Part shown: in pieces, positions 44,011-54,715 of the stretch
How the letters are laid out: each line of letters begins with the position of its first letter
Position numbering within the stretch: the stretch's first letter is position 1
Assembly: GCF_947507565.1 (NCBI RefSeq)
Contig: NC_089187.1
Coordinates: forward strand, 806,001 to 870,000
DNA from: Oscarella lobularis
Taxonomy: Eukaryota; Porifera; Homoscleromorpha; Homosclerophorida; Oscarellidae
Length of the DNA stretch: 64,000 nt
Reading direction: 5' to 3'
Position numbers and translations under genes: made by a program
Notes under the pieces: generated by a model
Told to the model about the DNA's origin: nothing
Seen by the model: the letters and a program-made list of their open reading frames with translations, nothing else
Database searches by the model: none

Positions 44011-44556
44011 AGGTTTTTGAATGATAAAATGATGCAAATTATCTTATTAATTACCGTAATTAAATAATTAATCGTGATTCTTCTAAAGCAAAAAGGCTTT
44101 GGAGGAGATTTAGACAAGCATTCTATTATTACATAGATTTAGATAAAAGGAGAATTGACCTCAAGATTCGGTTAGCAAGGGTCGTACCCTTATTGTCAAA
44201 CAGCCAATCCGTCTCGTGCCAATGAGCACAGCAATTCCTTATTATTTTCTGAGGATAGAATCCCTCATCGAATCTCTTAAATTATTGTTTTCCCCATCTG
44301 TTCCCATGCTTCGTTTACAAGAATTGAAGCATAATATAGGTGTCGAAGCACAACATACCAGCACAATGTTTTGATTAGATTTCTTGCACACTTAGTGACA
44401 AAGGTATAACACCTCAACAACACATACTTTTACTCTACTCTCCAACAAATAATCATTTTGAAACACTTATCATGCATTCATCAGTACACAGCAAGAACAA
44501 AATTTACGCTGTCTGTGCCAAACAAGTACAATTGAATTACCGTCACAACCGAGAAT
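44011..44556. other. intergenic, repeat of 38594-39148
   Basis: 3' flanking sequence shared with unit A, AT-rich, with TTAATTACCGTAATTAA near 44045. No gene is seen. Confidence 0.5.
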
Positions 44557-46064
44557 TCATTTATCTGAAGAGTACTCAGCAGAGCATTTGACACACGCCT
44601 CTTTCAGAGCAGAGCTTTTCATCAAGTCGGCAATTTTTGCGTACTCAGAGACGGATTCGGTCGTCACAGCTCGAATCATGTACTCAAGACATTGATCTTT
44701 CAATTCCTTGACAAGATAATAGTCGGCAGCTAGACAAACTTCAGTCACAATAGGCTTGCATATCGAAACGTCAACAGTGCCGGTGAGAAGATAAAACAGG
44801 ACAGACCGGAAAGCATCGTAGGAAAAATCAGGAACAGGATAGCGTTTGGCTCTTTCTGAAGACTCCTTGAAAAAACCGGATAGAAGCATTCGACGGAAAT
44901 ACTCGCTTCGCAAACAAAGCACATTTCGCGGGGTACGAATTGTTTTAGCATCGACTTCAAAAACGATGTCGTCTGGGGACGCCAAATCTTCATTGTCTAG
45001 TAGCTGAGCAAAACTTGAGACAAAATTGGGTGTGGGACGGCGACGAAAAGCTTTGCCCGGATCAGGTTTCAGAGCAATAACAATGATACATGAAGGATAT
45101 GTGAATGCATACGCGGTATGATCGTCATCATTCACGAGCCTTAAGCAACCTTCAAAGTAGCCGCCGTATCCGCCATCTGTATAACAGACACATTCTTTTT
45201 CCTCTTCCCCACTCAAACGTTGTCTAAATAATTCTCTTTTGCCAAACATGTAGACGCTGTTGAGTTTGCTGCTGTAACCGGCGATGTCGTATAGGTGTCG
45301 CTCGGAGATGTAATAGGAGAGACAGCCCCGTCACGTATCTCGTTGACGGTAAGGTTATCACAGAAGATGAGGCCACCTTGAGGACCGTTATAAAGATTTA
45401 ATCCATCGGCATACCAGTCCCGGCGATTTACTAAGGAAAATTCGGCAATGACCGCCACATTGCCCTCCAGCGATACCCTGTATATTCGACCCGCTTTAGT
45501 GCTCAGATCTTGATATATATGAAGAAACACAACCGATCGGTCCTCCCTCACGAGAATGCTCGTCGGATTCAGCGCATCGTCAACGTCACCAGCCAACGTC
45601 GTAACAACGCCGTCATGAATCTAAGAGAGGAGCGATCCCACGTACGTTTCAGAATTAATTAATAAGACAAAAACCAAATGACCTACTTTTCGTATTCGTC
45701 CATTGCCAACGTCGCACACATAGACCGTTTTGCTGTATTGATCGACTGCAAGTCGAGCAGGTTTTTCAAAAAGAGCCTCTGCTGAAGGCCCATCCTTATA
45801 GCCGCTCTTGCAAGGAACGCCAGCAAAGGATTCCACTTCGACGTACTGGTAACCGACCTCGCAGCCTAGTAGGCTAAAAGACGTAGAATCAATCTGCCAA
45901 ATGCATTGAGCGATCTCGTCTGCCGCCAAAAGCAGGCCATCCAGTAAAGCAACGTCGTTCACGTCTATCATTTTGTCATTTCTTAGCCAAACTCGCGGAG
46001 GTGTCGGGCAACCTATGTAAATATAAGCAACGCAAGTGTGTTCAGATGGATGCCGCTTACTCAT
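44557..46064 (-). CDS. NHL repeat-BTB domain protein, copy B
   Basis: The start at 46062-46064 gives ATG A, then an intron (GTAAGCGG to TTTACATAG) and continues as CPTPPRVWLRNDKM. The N-terminal half looks like a beta-propeller with NHL repeat character (GYKDGPSAEALFEKPARLAV, VYVCDVGNGRIRK, LNPTSILVREDRSVVFL). The C-terminal BTB domain is intact here (ASPDDIVFEVDAKTIRTPRN, SEYFRRMLLSGFFKES, YDAFRSVLFYLLTG). BTB domains often dimerise or bind cullin-3, so an E3-adaptor role is a guess. One frame problem remains near 45275-45300, between EIRDGAVS and YSSKLNSVYMFGK, where copy A stays in frame. So this copy may also be damaged or hold a short unseen intron. Confidence 0.7.
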
Positions 46065-46150
46065 TTCAGCGGCAACTTAAAGTTTAGATTCTCCGAAGAA
46101 GGCTGGTGTTGGAAGGCTACTGCGCATGCGTTTTAAACACGTGTTCGTTT

Positions 46151-46859
46151 TGTGTGCGTTGTCTAAAACTCTGTAAAGTCAATGGCTAGCCGAACGGCTG
46201 TCCTCAAAGTCACAGCAGAGAAAATATATTAATTATCTCTGCCTAGGCTGAGTTTATTAAAATTTCCCTATCCTTTTTTAGTCTCTCTGTTTGACGCCTT
46301 CTGCCTTGTAATACGTTCTTTTAGTGCACTATGATGACTTGGAATTTTTCTGCTTTAGCAATCAAACTCAACGCGCCAAATAAGTAATAGAAATGCTTCA
46401 AATATTTTTTCGTATTTCCTGAATCCAGCCATTTTTTGCTATTAGAAGTTGCGTTACATCTGTGACATACCGCTTTTTCTGTAAATAAAATCACGTCTTA
46501 TCAAGAAGCATTGACCTGCTGAAGCCCAATGCTCAATTGAAAGAGTCGTACGACAATGTCAATAAATTTCAAGTTGGGAGTTGTGATCACTCTTACAGAG
46601 TCTTCTAATTAATTAAAAAACTATGATAAAGAATCATGCAGAAAGGGGAAGAAGTGCGGCGTCTTTGATAGAGTGAATTTGAATTAATGAGTTTTTATTT
46701 GTCGCTTATTGATTATAACTATTCTGTGCCCCAAATTGGGCTAAGTCAAGACACGTACAATCAAGGCCGTTGAAGGGCAAAATAGACCGAACAGCCTGTA
46801 AGAAGTCCCTTGTAAGACCCCCTGTAAGACAAGACCTCTTTTAGCGTGCGCTAGAGAAA
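46151..46859. other. intergenic, no supported gene
   Basis: Contains AT-rich stretches and the duplicated start of the MFS segment near 46800 (TTAGCGTGCGCTAGAG, also at 54675). No gene is seen. Confidence 0.5.
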
Positions 46860-49800
46860 ATGAAGTTCTTGAAAGCGGTGCGGAATTGGCCGCGGTACGA
46901 CAGAAATAGCAAGTGTCCGCCGGTTGTCGTAGTTTTAGCCGGTGCAACAATGCATTTGACCCTGGGAACGCTGTATACTTTCGGTTGGAAAAAGAGAAAA
47001 CGATTCGCACATTCAGTTCGGCTTCTCATTCTTCTCATGCAGGGAACATGAGCCCATATGTAGTGTCTTACATACGAAAATACGGTCACCCGACGTCAAC
47101 GACGGCTGAAGTACGAAATCGGGGGCCCTTCTCGAGGAGTTCTCTAACGGGAAGTTTATTTATCTTTATCTAGACTGCTACGTGGATTTACGCTCTAGCA
47201 ATATTGGGTCAGGGCCTCTCAATGTATTTCGGTGGGAAGCTGGAGCTGAAGTTGGGCACGCGGCTCACAGCACTCCTCGGATCATTGACGATGAGGTGAA
47301 TATGCAAGTGCAATACAGATTTTATGTGCATTCTTTTTATAGCGTGGGTGTGGCTCTGAGCTACTTCACTATAGCATCATTCTGGCTCTTACTCATTACA
47401 TACGGTTTTGTGTTTGGCTTCGGTGTGGGGATCGCGTATCCCATTCCAATGGCCTGTGCAATTCGGGTAGAAAGTACTCTAATTGTATTTCTTAATTTCT
47501 GATGCATTTATTTAGTGGCTTCCCAAGAGAAAGGGCTTTGCCGCGGGATGCGTTGTGGCCGGTTTTGGTCTGGGCGCATTTATCTTTGATCAGGTCCAGA
47601 CGGCCTTCATAAACCCGGACGGTATAAAACCGGTAGGAGACGATGGTGCAACTGAAAGGCAACTCTAAGACGTTTATACTCTGCTTTTATGACATCCGAA
47701 TGCTTTTAGATATTTCGAGGATCCCCAAGTGCTGAAAAGAACGAAGCAATGTTTTCTTATTCTCGGAGCGCTCTATACGATTCTTCAAGTGATCAGCGCA
47801 TTCTTCTTAGTCGATCCTAAACCCGATGACGAGGCGGAAGAATCGAATGACAGTGTACAGCTGACATCAGTAACTTCGTCTGAGAATCCTCTCGACTCGG
47901 ACTCCATTCTAAGTCCAGGGAGTGATGAGGAAATGTCTGACACCGAGCTGATTTTAACGCAATCTTCTGACATCAAAATCAATAATTCGAATCCGGTCAA
48001 TTTCAAACCGAAGCAGCTATTTCGTCAGAAGACTTTTTATTTGATATGGATCATGTTTCTGCTGTCAGGACAAGGCGTCATAACCGTATCGACTCTCTAC
48101 AAGGCATACGGTTTCGGATTTATAAAGAGTGATCAGTTCTTGGCTATTTCGGGAGCAATTGCGTCTCTTTCGAACGCTTCCGGACGAATAATATGGAGCT
48201 ATCTAGCGGATAAATTCTCTTTCAGGGTATGAGTAAAATTCATTGATTCTAAATTTGTTATTGCTACACTGTATCTAGTTCACAGCAATGGTTATGATGA
48301 ATCTAATGACGGCTTTACTTCTGACTTTCAGTGCCACGTCGTTAGCCGGAAAGGGAATGTTCCTCGCTTGGATCACCATGTTATTCTTCTGCATCGGTGG
48401 CGTCTTTTCTCTTTTCCCTGCGGCTACAGTGAGGCAAGTAGTAGTGCACACATTCCTCATGACTTCAGTCGAACTAACGATGGAATTCTTACCTAGGGCT
48501 TTTGGGTCCAAGTACTTTGCCTCGAACTACGGTCTCGTCTTCAGTAGTCAGGTGAAGCCGTAAAACAATATTTCTTGTCAGTTTTTACGTGATTTCTATG
48601 TAGGTCATAGCGGGTCCAGTGGGAGCTTTTCTGCCAACTATTCTATCGCAATCTCTTGGTTATATCGGTGTGTGGTATCTCTCCGCGGGTCTCGTCTACA
48701 TAGGTAAAGTCTCTGTTGACTGTCAGTATGCTCTACTGTCGATATATAGCAGTGTTTGTGCCTTAGCTGTCCTCGTGACTTACTGCTGCTCTATGCGACA
48801 TCCTGCGAAATCTTTTAAATGAAAGATAGGCGTTGCATATTTTTGTATAAATGGTTTATACCGTCTATAAAGCTAGAGGATTCTGGGACGCTTTTATAGT
48901 GTGGAAACTGAAATTTTACTCTTTCGGTTAGCGCCATCGCAATGACCTCACTGATCGTTTGGTTCACACGAGAACGCTCTCCAGTTTCGGTACGCAACAC
49001 TGGCTCAAGTGCCGTTGCATAAGTCTTGCATGAGCTTGCAATAATTATATGCAGAGAAAGTGTAAAAGGGCTTGAGTCAGACAGACTCAGTCACTTCCCA
49101 CTTTCACTGCACGGAGAGAGGCGAAGAGGCGTCGGTCCGGAGTCATCGGGAACACGTTTGTATTCTGGGCGTTGAGATGTCGTTTTGACGACAACGACAA
49201 CGACCACGACGATGGCCCTGTAGCAAGAGTCTATTTGAAAAACAATGAACGACGATGCCGAGTTTGCACATACCGACAGAACGCTGCTCAGTCAGGAAAG
49301 TGTGCTATGTGTAGACACACGTTTTAGTAGGAACCGTCACCTGTTGAATCATAGATGCAATGTTCTTTTTGTAGAATAAGCGCTTTCTGACATTGCATTA
49401 GTGTGACGTGTCATAGCATGTGAATATGTGAGTGAAACGATGAACAGTTGCGCAAAAAAAGGCCAAGCAAAGCATGGCTGACTAGCTATGATCCGACGCT
49501 GTCAATCGACCTGTAGACGATTTTCTAACAAACTGTTAATTACACTGCCCACACAAACTCAAACGCACCCACGGACACGATTTACCAGGAGAAACTCGAT
49601 CACGTCACAGCTAGGAGCAATCGACGACCTATTCTAAATAATTAGTGCACATGTACACAGTGACTTCAGAGTTCATTTTGGGTTGAGTTGTGACTTGAAG
49701 TAGTAAAAGTACATAATATTACTAGTCCATGATTCATGCACGTAATTCTACATGTCCGGGAAACGTTATTCAATCCTGCAGGCTGCAGTCTAGCAGCCGC

Positions 49801-50330
49801 GCCGCAATGTAGCGAGCCTTGATCCCTAAACGCTAGTGATCAGATAATCCCGCCGGGAATGTCAACAGCAAGAACTGAAATCACAAAGTAGACTACTGCA
49901 TGAATCCGATCGGAATCTCGTGCTTCGATCGCTCTGCGCAGCCGTTCACGGGCTAGAATTGGAAGCAGCCGATGAAAAAGCGTTCCATCGTGTTCAGAAA
50001 GTCTTTCTACCGCATTTATTCAGAGAAAAGATGTAAGATGTCGTGCATGGGGCCTGCATGCATGCATGGTAGGCCTAGGGGCCTCACTTAGGATTCCCTC
50101 TCGTCTCTAGGTTGCAGAACTCTCAGCGGTATTCGAAAACGTACTCGAAAGGTTAGGAACCGGAGCGATAAGATCGTACAGTGTAGGAAGGCCTCTTTAG
50201 GATCATGCCACGTTTTTTTGAAGAAACGAGTCTGTTTCGTCCAGCGCTTCCTATTTATGTGCGGAACAATCTAAATTTAAAATTCATTGACGAAAACTTC
50301 GGCTACTTTCATGATTTTAAAGGTAAAAGA
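46800..50330 (+). repeat. segmental duplication, MFS copy 1 segment
   Basis: About 3.5 kb holding the MFS gene and its 3' flank, matched by 54660-58345 in the same orientation. The LRR gene lies between the two copies. Confidence 0.85.
46860..48766 (+). CDS. MFS transporter (oxalate/formate antiporter-like), copy 1
   Basis: A 12-helix membrane carrier of the major facilitator superfamily; it most resembles the OFA/monocarboxylate branch (ATMHLTLGTLYTFG, LGQGLSMYFGGKL, FGVGIAYPIPMA, PAATVRAFGSKYFASNYGL). About nine exons. A Ser/Asp/Glu-rich cytosolic loop lies between helices 6 and 7 (47840-48000). Two introns have GC-AG ends: GAAAG|GCAACT near 47660 and GTGAG|GCAAGT near 48433; both keep frame and occur in copy 2. 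The last exon lacks one T, so a TAG at 48764 replaces about 18 residues found in copy 2 (the stop otherwise would be 48822). This clips the last helix. The substrate is unknown. Confidence 0.75.
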
Positions 50331-50605
50331 ACCATTGGTCATCTCTTATCTGTGCGAACTTCATTTCCGTCAAATACCAGATCTATATTTTCCATCAGGA
50401 GCGAACTCTACATTTTTGTCTTTGTGCGACAATAAGGACGTTGGTCGCTCCACAGGGTACCGTTTACAGTATATATTTACGCGGACAGTTCAATACGTAG
50501 CCCACACGTACAGTGCGAATAAACTGACGACTTCACAACTAATTAGTGAATAAGGAATGTAATACAACTGTAGTTACTAGTAGCTCAAAGAGTCACGGTG
50601 TGATT
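48823..50605. other. intergenic, duplicated 3' flank with a gene relic
   Basis: No intact gene. At 49915-50200 a stretch reads LELEAADEKAFHRVQK, then an intron (GTAAGATG to CTCTAG) and NVLERLGTGAIRSY to a TAG at 50200. It is the shorter twin of 57840-58200. The rest (48900-49800) shows no domain. Confidence 0.5.
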
Positions 50606-53600
50606 CTAGGTTTCCTTCTTTTCAACATTGTTTCTGCTTCTTCTCTGACGAAACTTTGCTCTTCTTGATATGAAGAAGTGAATAATTGTGACCACAGCTA
50701 CAAAAGCCACGAAAAGAACGTTGATTGCAAAAACGAATATTTCTGAGACTTCAGAAGTCAGGACACTGTCGCGATTTGTCATGCAATTAAAGGTGACCGC
50801 AATGGCAAATGACGACGCAACGTCAACCCAACTTTCAAGGTTCCACTTGGTATAGCTAATAAACGGCTTAGCAGTCGCAATAAAATAGCTAAATCCAAGC
50901 AGTAACAAGTTGAATAAAATTGCTTGAACGTCTCGCTGAAAAAGAGGGAAAACAGAAATAAAAACCGCAAGTGCTAAGCGACGAAGCATTAGCAAAACCG
51001 CCATATACTTTTGATACGGTTTTTTGTAGCAAGAAATCAGAATGTCCAAATACGATAGACAAAGACCTCTACTCCGGTTTGAACTCGGCTGCAGTCGTTT
51101 TCTAAGCAATAAAAAGATTGCAACTGGTAAGAGGCCAATATTAGCAACCGCAAGTACTATGCCGAGTTTAAGCAGCATTCTGTACTCTGTGGAGGAGCAG
51201 TCGATCCAGGGGTACGCTTTCATGTAGTAGTTCTTTGTTCCAGGATTTATAACGCATGGAAGCAGGATTTGAACAAGTTGGTTTGAAATAGGATAGAAGA
51301 AAACGTTCAAAAGAAGTATAAGTGTCTCTTTTGCTTTTCTCCTGACATATTCAAAAAGTTTTTTTTTCTTTCTGAGTCTATACGCAAGTGGCCTCTTTCG
51401 TATAGCAAAGCAGTCTGCTTGATAGTCGAGCAATAACAGGAATAATTCAAATCCGCTTACCACAAAAGGAACAGCAACGAGAAAGAGTAGCCGTCCAAGA
51501 GGAGAAAACAGGGGTGGAAACGTGCACGAAAATCCGTAAAAATTGAAATTAATTAGGTTTTTGAGCCACTTTGTCACTTTAAACACTTTCATTTTAGCCA
51601 ATACCGTAGCAAACGAGCAGTACTTGCATTCGACGTGCAGACTTGTGACATTGAGCGAATCCATAACTTGAACGTACATTATCAATGTCATAGCGAATGC
51701 TTTGATTGTTTTAAGACGTCCGAAAATTGTTAGTAGAACAAAGGTGCAATAGATTTCCACGAACCAAGCAGGTAGAAAGTAAAAAGCTCCAAACAAAATT
51801 ACTGCCAGCGATAGAGCAATGTAACAAATTGTGTTCACTAATCTTGCCACCTTTCTTCCGCAGATAAAATGATGTCCGTATTTTTGAAGCTTTTCAGACG
51901 CCCACGTGAAGAAGAACACAAGGAATATGCTAACAATTGCAAGTCCAACGACAATACCTTGAAATTTTGTTTTGTTACACGGATGGCATTTATGACCGTC
52001 ACGGTAATACTGAGGTTCACACTGAGAGCAGAGTCGCCCGTAAGCGTAGCTAGTGCACAAACAGCTTTTGTTACACGATACAGTTACTCCGTCGTCGTTG
52101 AGGTGACAAGTACAATTGTTAGTCGGATTGCAGCGAAAACTGTCTTTGTACACGGAATCGCAGAAAATGAGATCTGTCATGTTATCGGGACTTGGAACTG
52201 GATATGTGTTCTTTTCCATGTAGATAGCGCTGTTATTTTCTCCCCCTGGGCATCTAGAATGATTGAAATTACACCGTCTGCAATTACCATAAAAGCCAAA
52301 ATACTCCCTATTGCAACGACATAGCGCGTGGTGGTAGTAAGAACTATCCACGTACAGTAGGCCATAATCCGATCCGTCATTAGCATGATTTATTCGAATT
52401 TGAGGACATCGAAAATTCGTTCTGTTTCCTTCTGTCGCGACTCCGTAATTAATTGTAAATTTTGGCATGGGATTTGTTCTGTTTTTGCTCTTTAGATTCC
52501 CATTTCCTTGGAGGTTCATTAATTTAAGAGACCGAACAAGTTCAAATTCTTCCGGTATGGATCCGCTAAGGTTATTTGAGCTAAGGTCGATCGCCTGAAC
52601 GTAAGTCTGTTCATATCCAGGACGTGGAATCGTACCAATTAATTTGTTATTTGATAGCCTCAATGCAACGAGATAGTCAAGTGATGACCACAACAGATCA
52701 AATAAGTTTCCTTGCAGACCGGTTGATGCAAAGTTGAATGACAGAATAGGAGAGTTTTGATCTCTACTTCGAAACGGGCTGAGAAATAACTGTCCCAGTC
52801 TATGCGACGTAAGATTTCTAAATGGATTATTGCTAAAATCTAAAATTTGTAATTTTGGAAGAAAACTTTGCTCAGGTTTCAGTGAAAAGGAATGAAGCCA
52901 GTTGTGGGAAACATCCAAAGATATTAGCTTTGTAGCGTTTAGCACTGAAGACGGAAACTGTCCTTCTAAGTGATTTTGACTCAAATCAATTACTGAAATG
53001 TTGATTGGAAATCGAGTGTTTAATGAAATATTTCCACTAAGACGGTTTTTGCTAAGATCTAATATTTCAAGATTTGGCCATTTAAGATGCATATCCCCTG
53101 GCAGTTGACCTTTGAATTTGTTTTTCTGTAAAAGCAAATATCTGATCTTCCTCAGTGGAAACAAAAGACTTAAGTGTCCTTCAAGCGACAACAAAGATAA
53201 GTCCATGGCGAACAGATTATGTAAATGGCTTATGTTTGGAGGTAGAGAGCCACGTAAGTCGTTCTTTGCAATATTTAAAACTTGCAAACACTTTAACATT
53301 CCTACCTCGGGTCCTATTCCATTTCCTTTTAATTTGCAATTGTTGAGTTGAATAAGAGAAAGGTTTTTATACAATCGTAAAGAATTCCAGGGAATAGGAC
53401 CAGTAAGCATTGTGGATGTCATACGAAAAACAATAAGAGGGAGCTCCTTTTTAGGCTCCTTTTTAGGCAAGAAATGGCGCAGGGAACCATAAATACCAGA
53501 GTTATGCTCCAAGTTTAGAAACCGAAGATCTTGCAGGTCCCAAAGAAACTGAAGTTTCTCAGCTGATCCGGACAAAGCATTGCTTGGAAGGTAGATACCA

Positions 53601-53944
53601 ATAACGAAACCTTTTGCCGAAGCAATTACACCATTCCAGCAACAAAAGGGAAGATCCGAATTCCAATTCTCGTTATATTTCCAGTTTTGTCCTCCCATGA
53701 CATGGTAGAAGTTTCGAAGAATTGTCTTTTCTCTTTCTACTCTCTCTTTTAAAGTCGCAGTGTCACTTTCGGTTTTGCAAAATATTTTATTTGCACAGTC
53801 CACGTCTACAAAAGTTGCGTTAGGAGAGCCTACCGTTGTGAGTCTGAAGAGACAAGCAACCCCAGACTCAACTAAAGGGCCGCCATCTTACTGTAGGCAA
53901 CAGTCCGAGTCCTGCCAGAAAGGTAAGTCGCAGTTGGCGGGCAT
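50606..53944 (-). CDS. leucine-rich repeat, multi-span membrane protein
   Basis: This is a putative surface receptor. Exon 1 is 53892-53944 (ATG CCC GCC AAC), the intron 53844-53891 is 48 bases, and exon 2 runs to 50606; the product has about 1,095 residues. An N-terminal helix and RNFYHVMGGQNWKYNENWNS, like plant-type LRR caps, precede about 12-14 LRRs (LEILDLSKNRLSGNI, AIDLSSNNLSGSIPEEF). A Cys-rich juxtamembrane part follows (CHLNDDGVTVSCNKSC, CSQCEPQYY). Then come about 8-9 hydrophobic helices (from GIVVGLAIVSIFLVFFF) and a basic tail. YMAVLLMLRRLALAVF in the helical part recalls a family of polytopic domains seen in other early-branching eukaryotes and animals. No kinase, TIR or Death domain. 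I see no classical signal peptide at this start, so an upstream exon may exist. Confidence 0.8.
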
Positions 53945-54715
53945 TGATAGGATAAGTCAGCGAGAAGACTCAAAAAAAAGCTGACAAGCACACAATGCGA
54001 AGCAGCTCCTGAAGCATTCATTGCTTATATATAAGAGCGCGTTAAAGACTAATAAAATTTTATATTCGGTTTCAGGAGCTGACAATCGTTCTCTTCACAG
54101 TCCTATCCTTTTCTCTCCTCCACCCACTTTCTCCCCGTTATAGCAAGTTTTTTCCTGCGTGCTTTTTTAATGCCAAAATGACTGTCCGAAATTAAAATTT
54201 AGTATAATGACCCTCCAATTAGGTAGAGCGTTCTAGAGCCTCTCTTGTCCTTCTTCAGCTAGTACTGTACTTCTATCGCTTCAGCTTCTGGGTTTCAAAA
54301 GCGGCGTCATTTGAACGTTCTACAAGCACCCATTGATCCTGGTGCTGAAGAAAGCTCGCATCTATGGAGCATATTAAGTTTCAGCATATAATTTTTTTGC
54401 GAAGTCGAACCCTACCGCCACTTGATCACAATCTGATCATAGATATTGTCTATTGGGTGATTTCTCTATCTATGATCTGATGTTACGAGAAATGTCTGTT
54501 GACCACTCGAACGAATGACCCTCGAGCAGAAAATCATAATTGGCTGTTTTCTCTGATAGACAGGACAAGAAGGTCTCAAGAAAAATACTCACTTCAATGC
54601 ACATTTTCAATCCCATTAATTTTCTCGTTAGCAAAAATGTCGCCCACATTAATATTTGGCGACAATGACGCATTTTAGCGTGCGCTAGAGAGAGCTGCAG
54701 TCCTTGAAAAAAGCG
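53945..54715. other. intergenic, divergent region
   Basis: Lies between the LRR gene (-) and MFS copy 2 (+). No gene is seen. Similarity to the first MFS segment starts near 54660. Confidence 0.5.

Larger units (their letters stand above)
40896..46150. repeat. tandem duplication unit B
   Basis: The fuller copy of the GH2 / BPI fragment / NHL-BTB unit. Same order and orientation as unit A. Confidence 0.8.
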
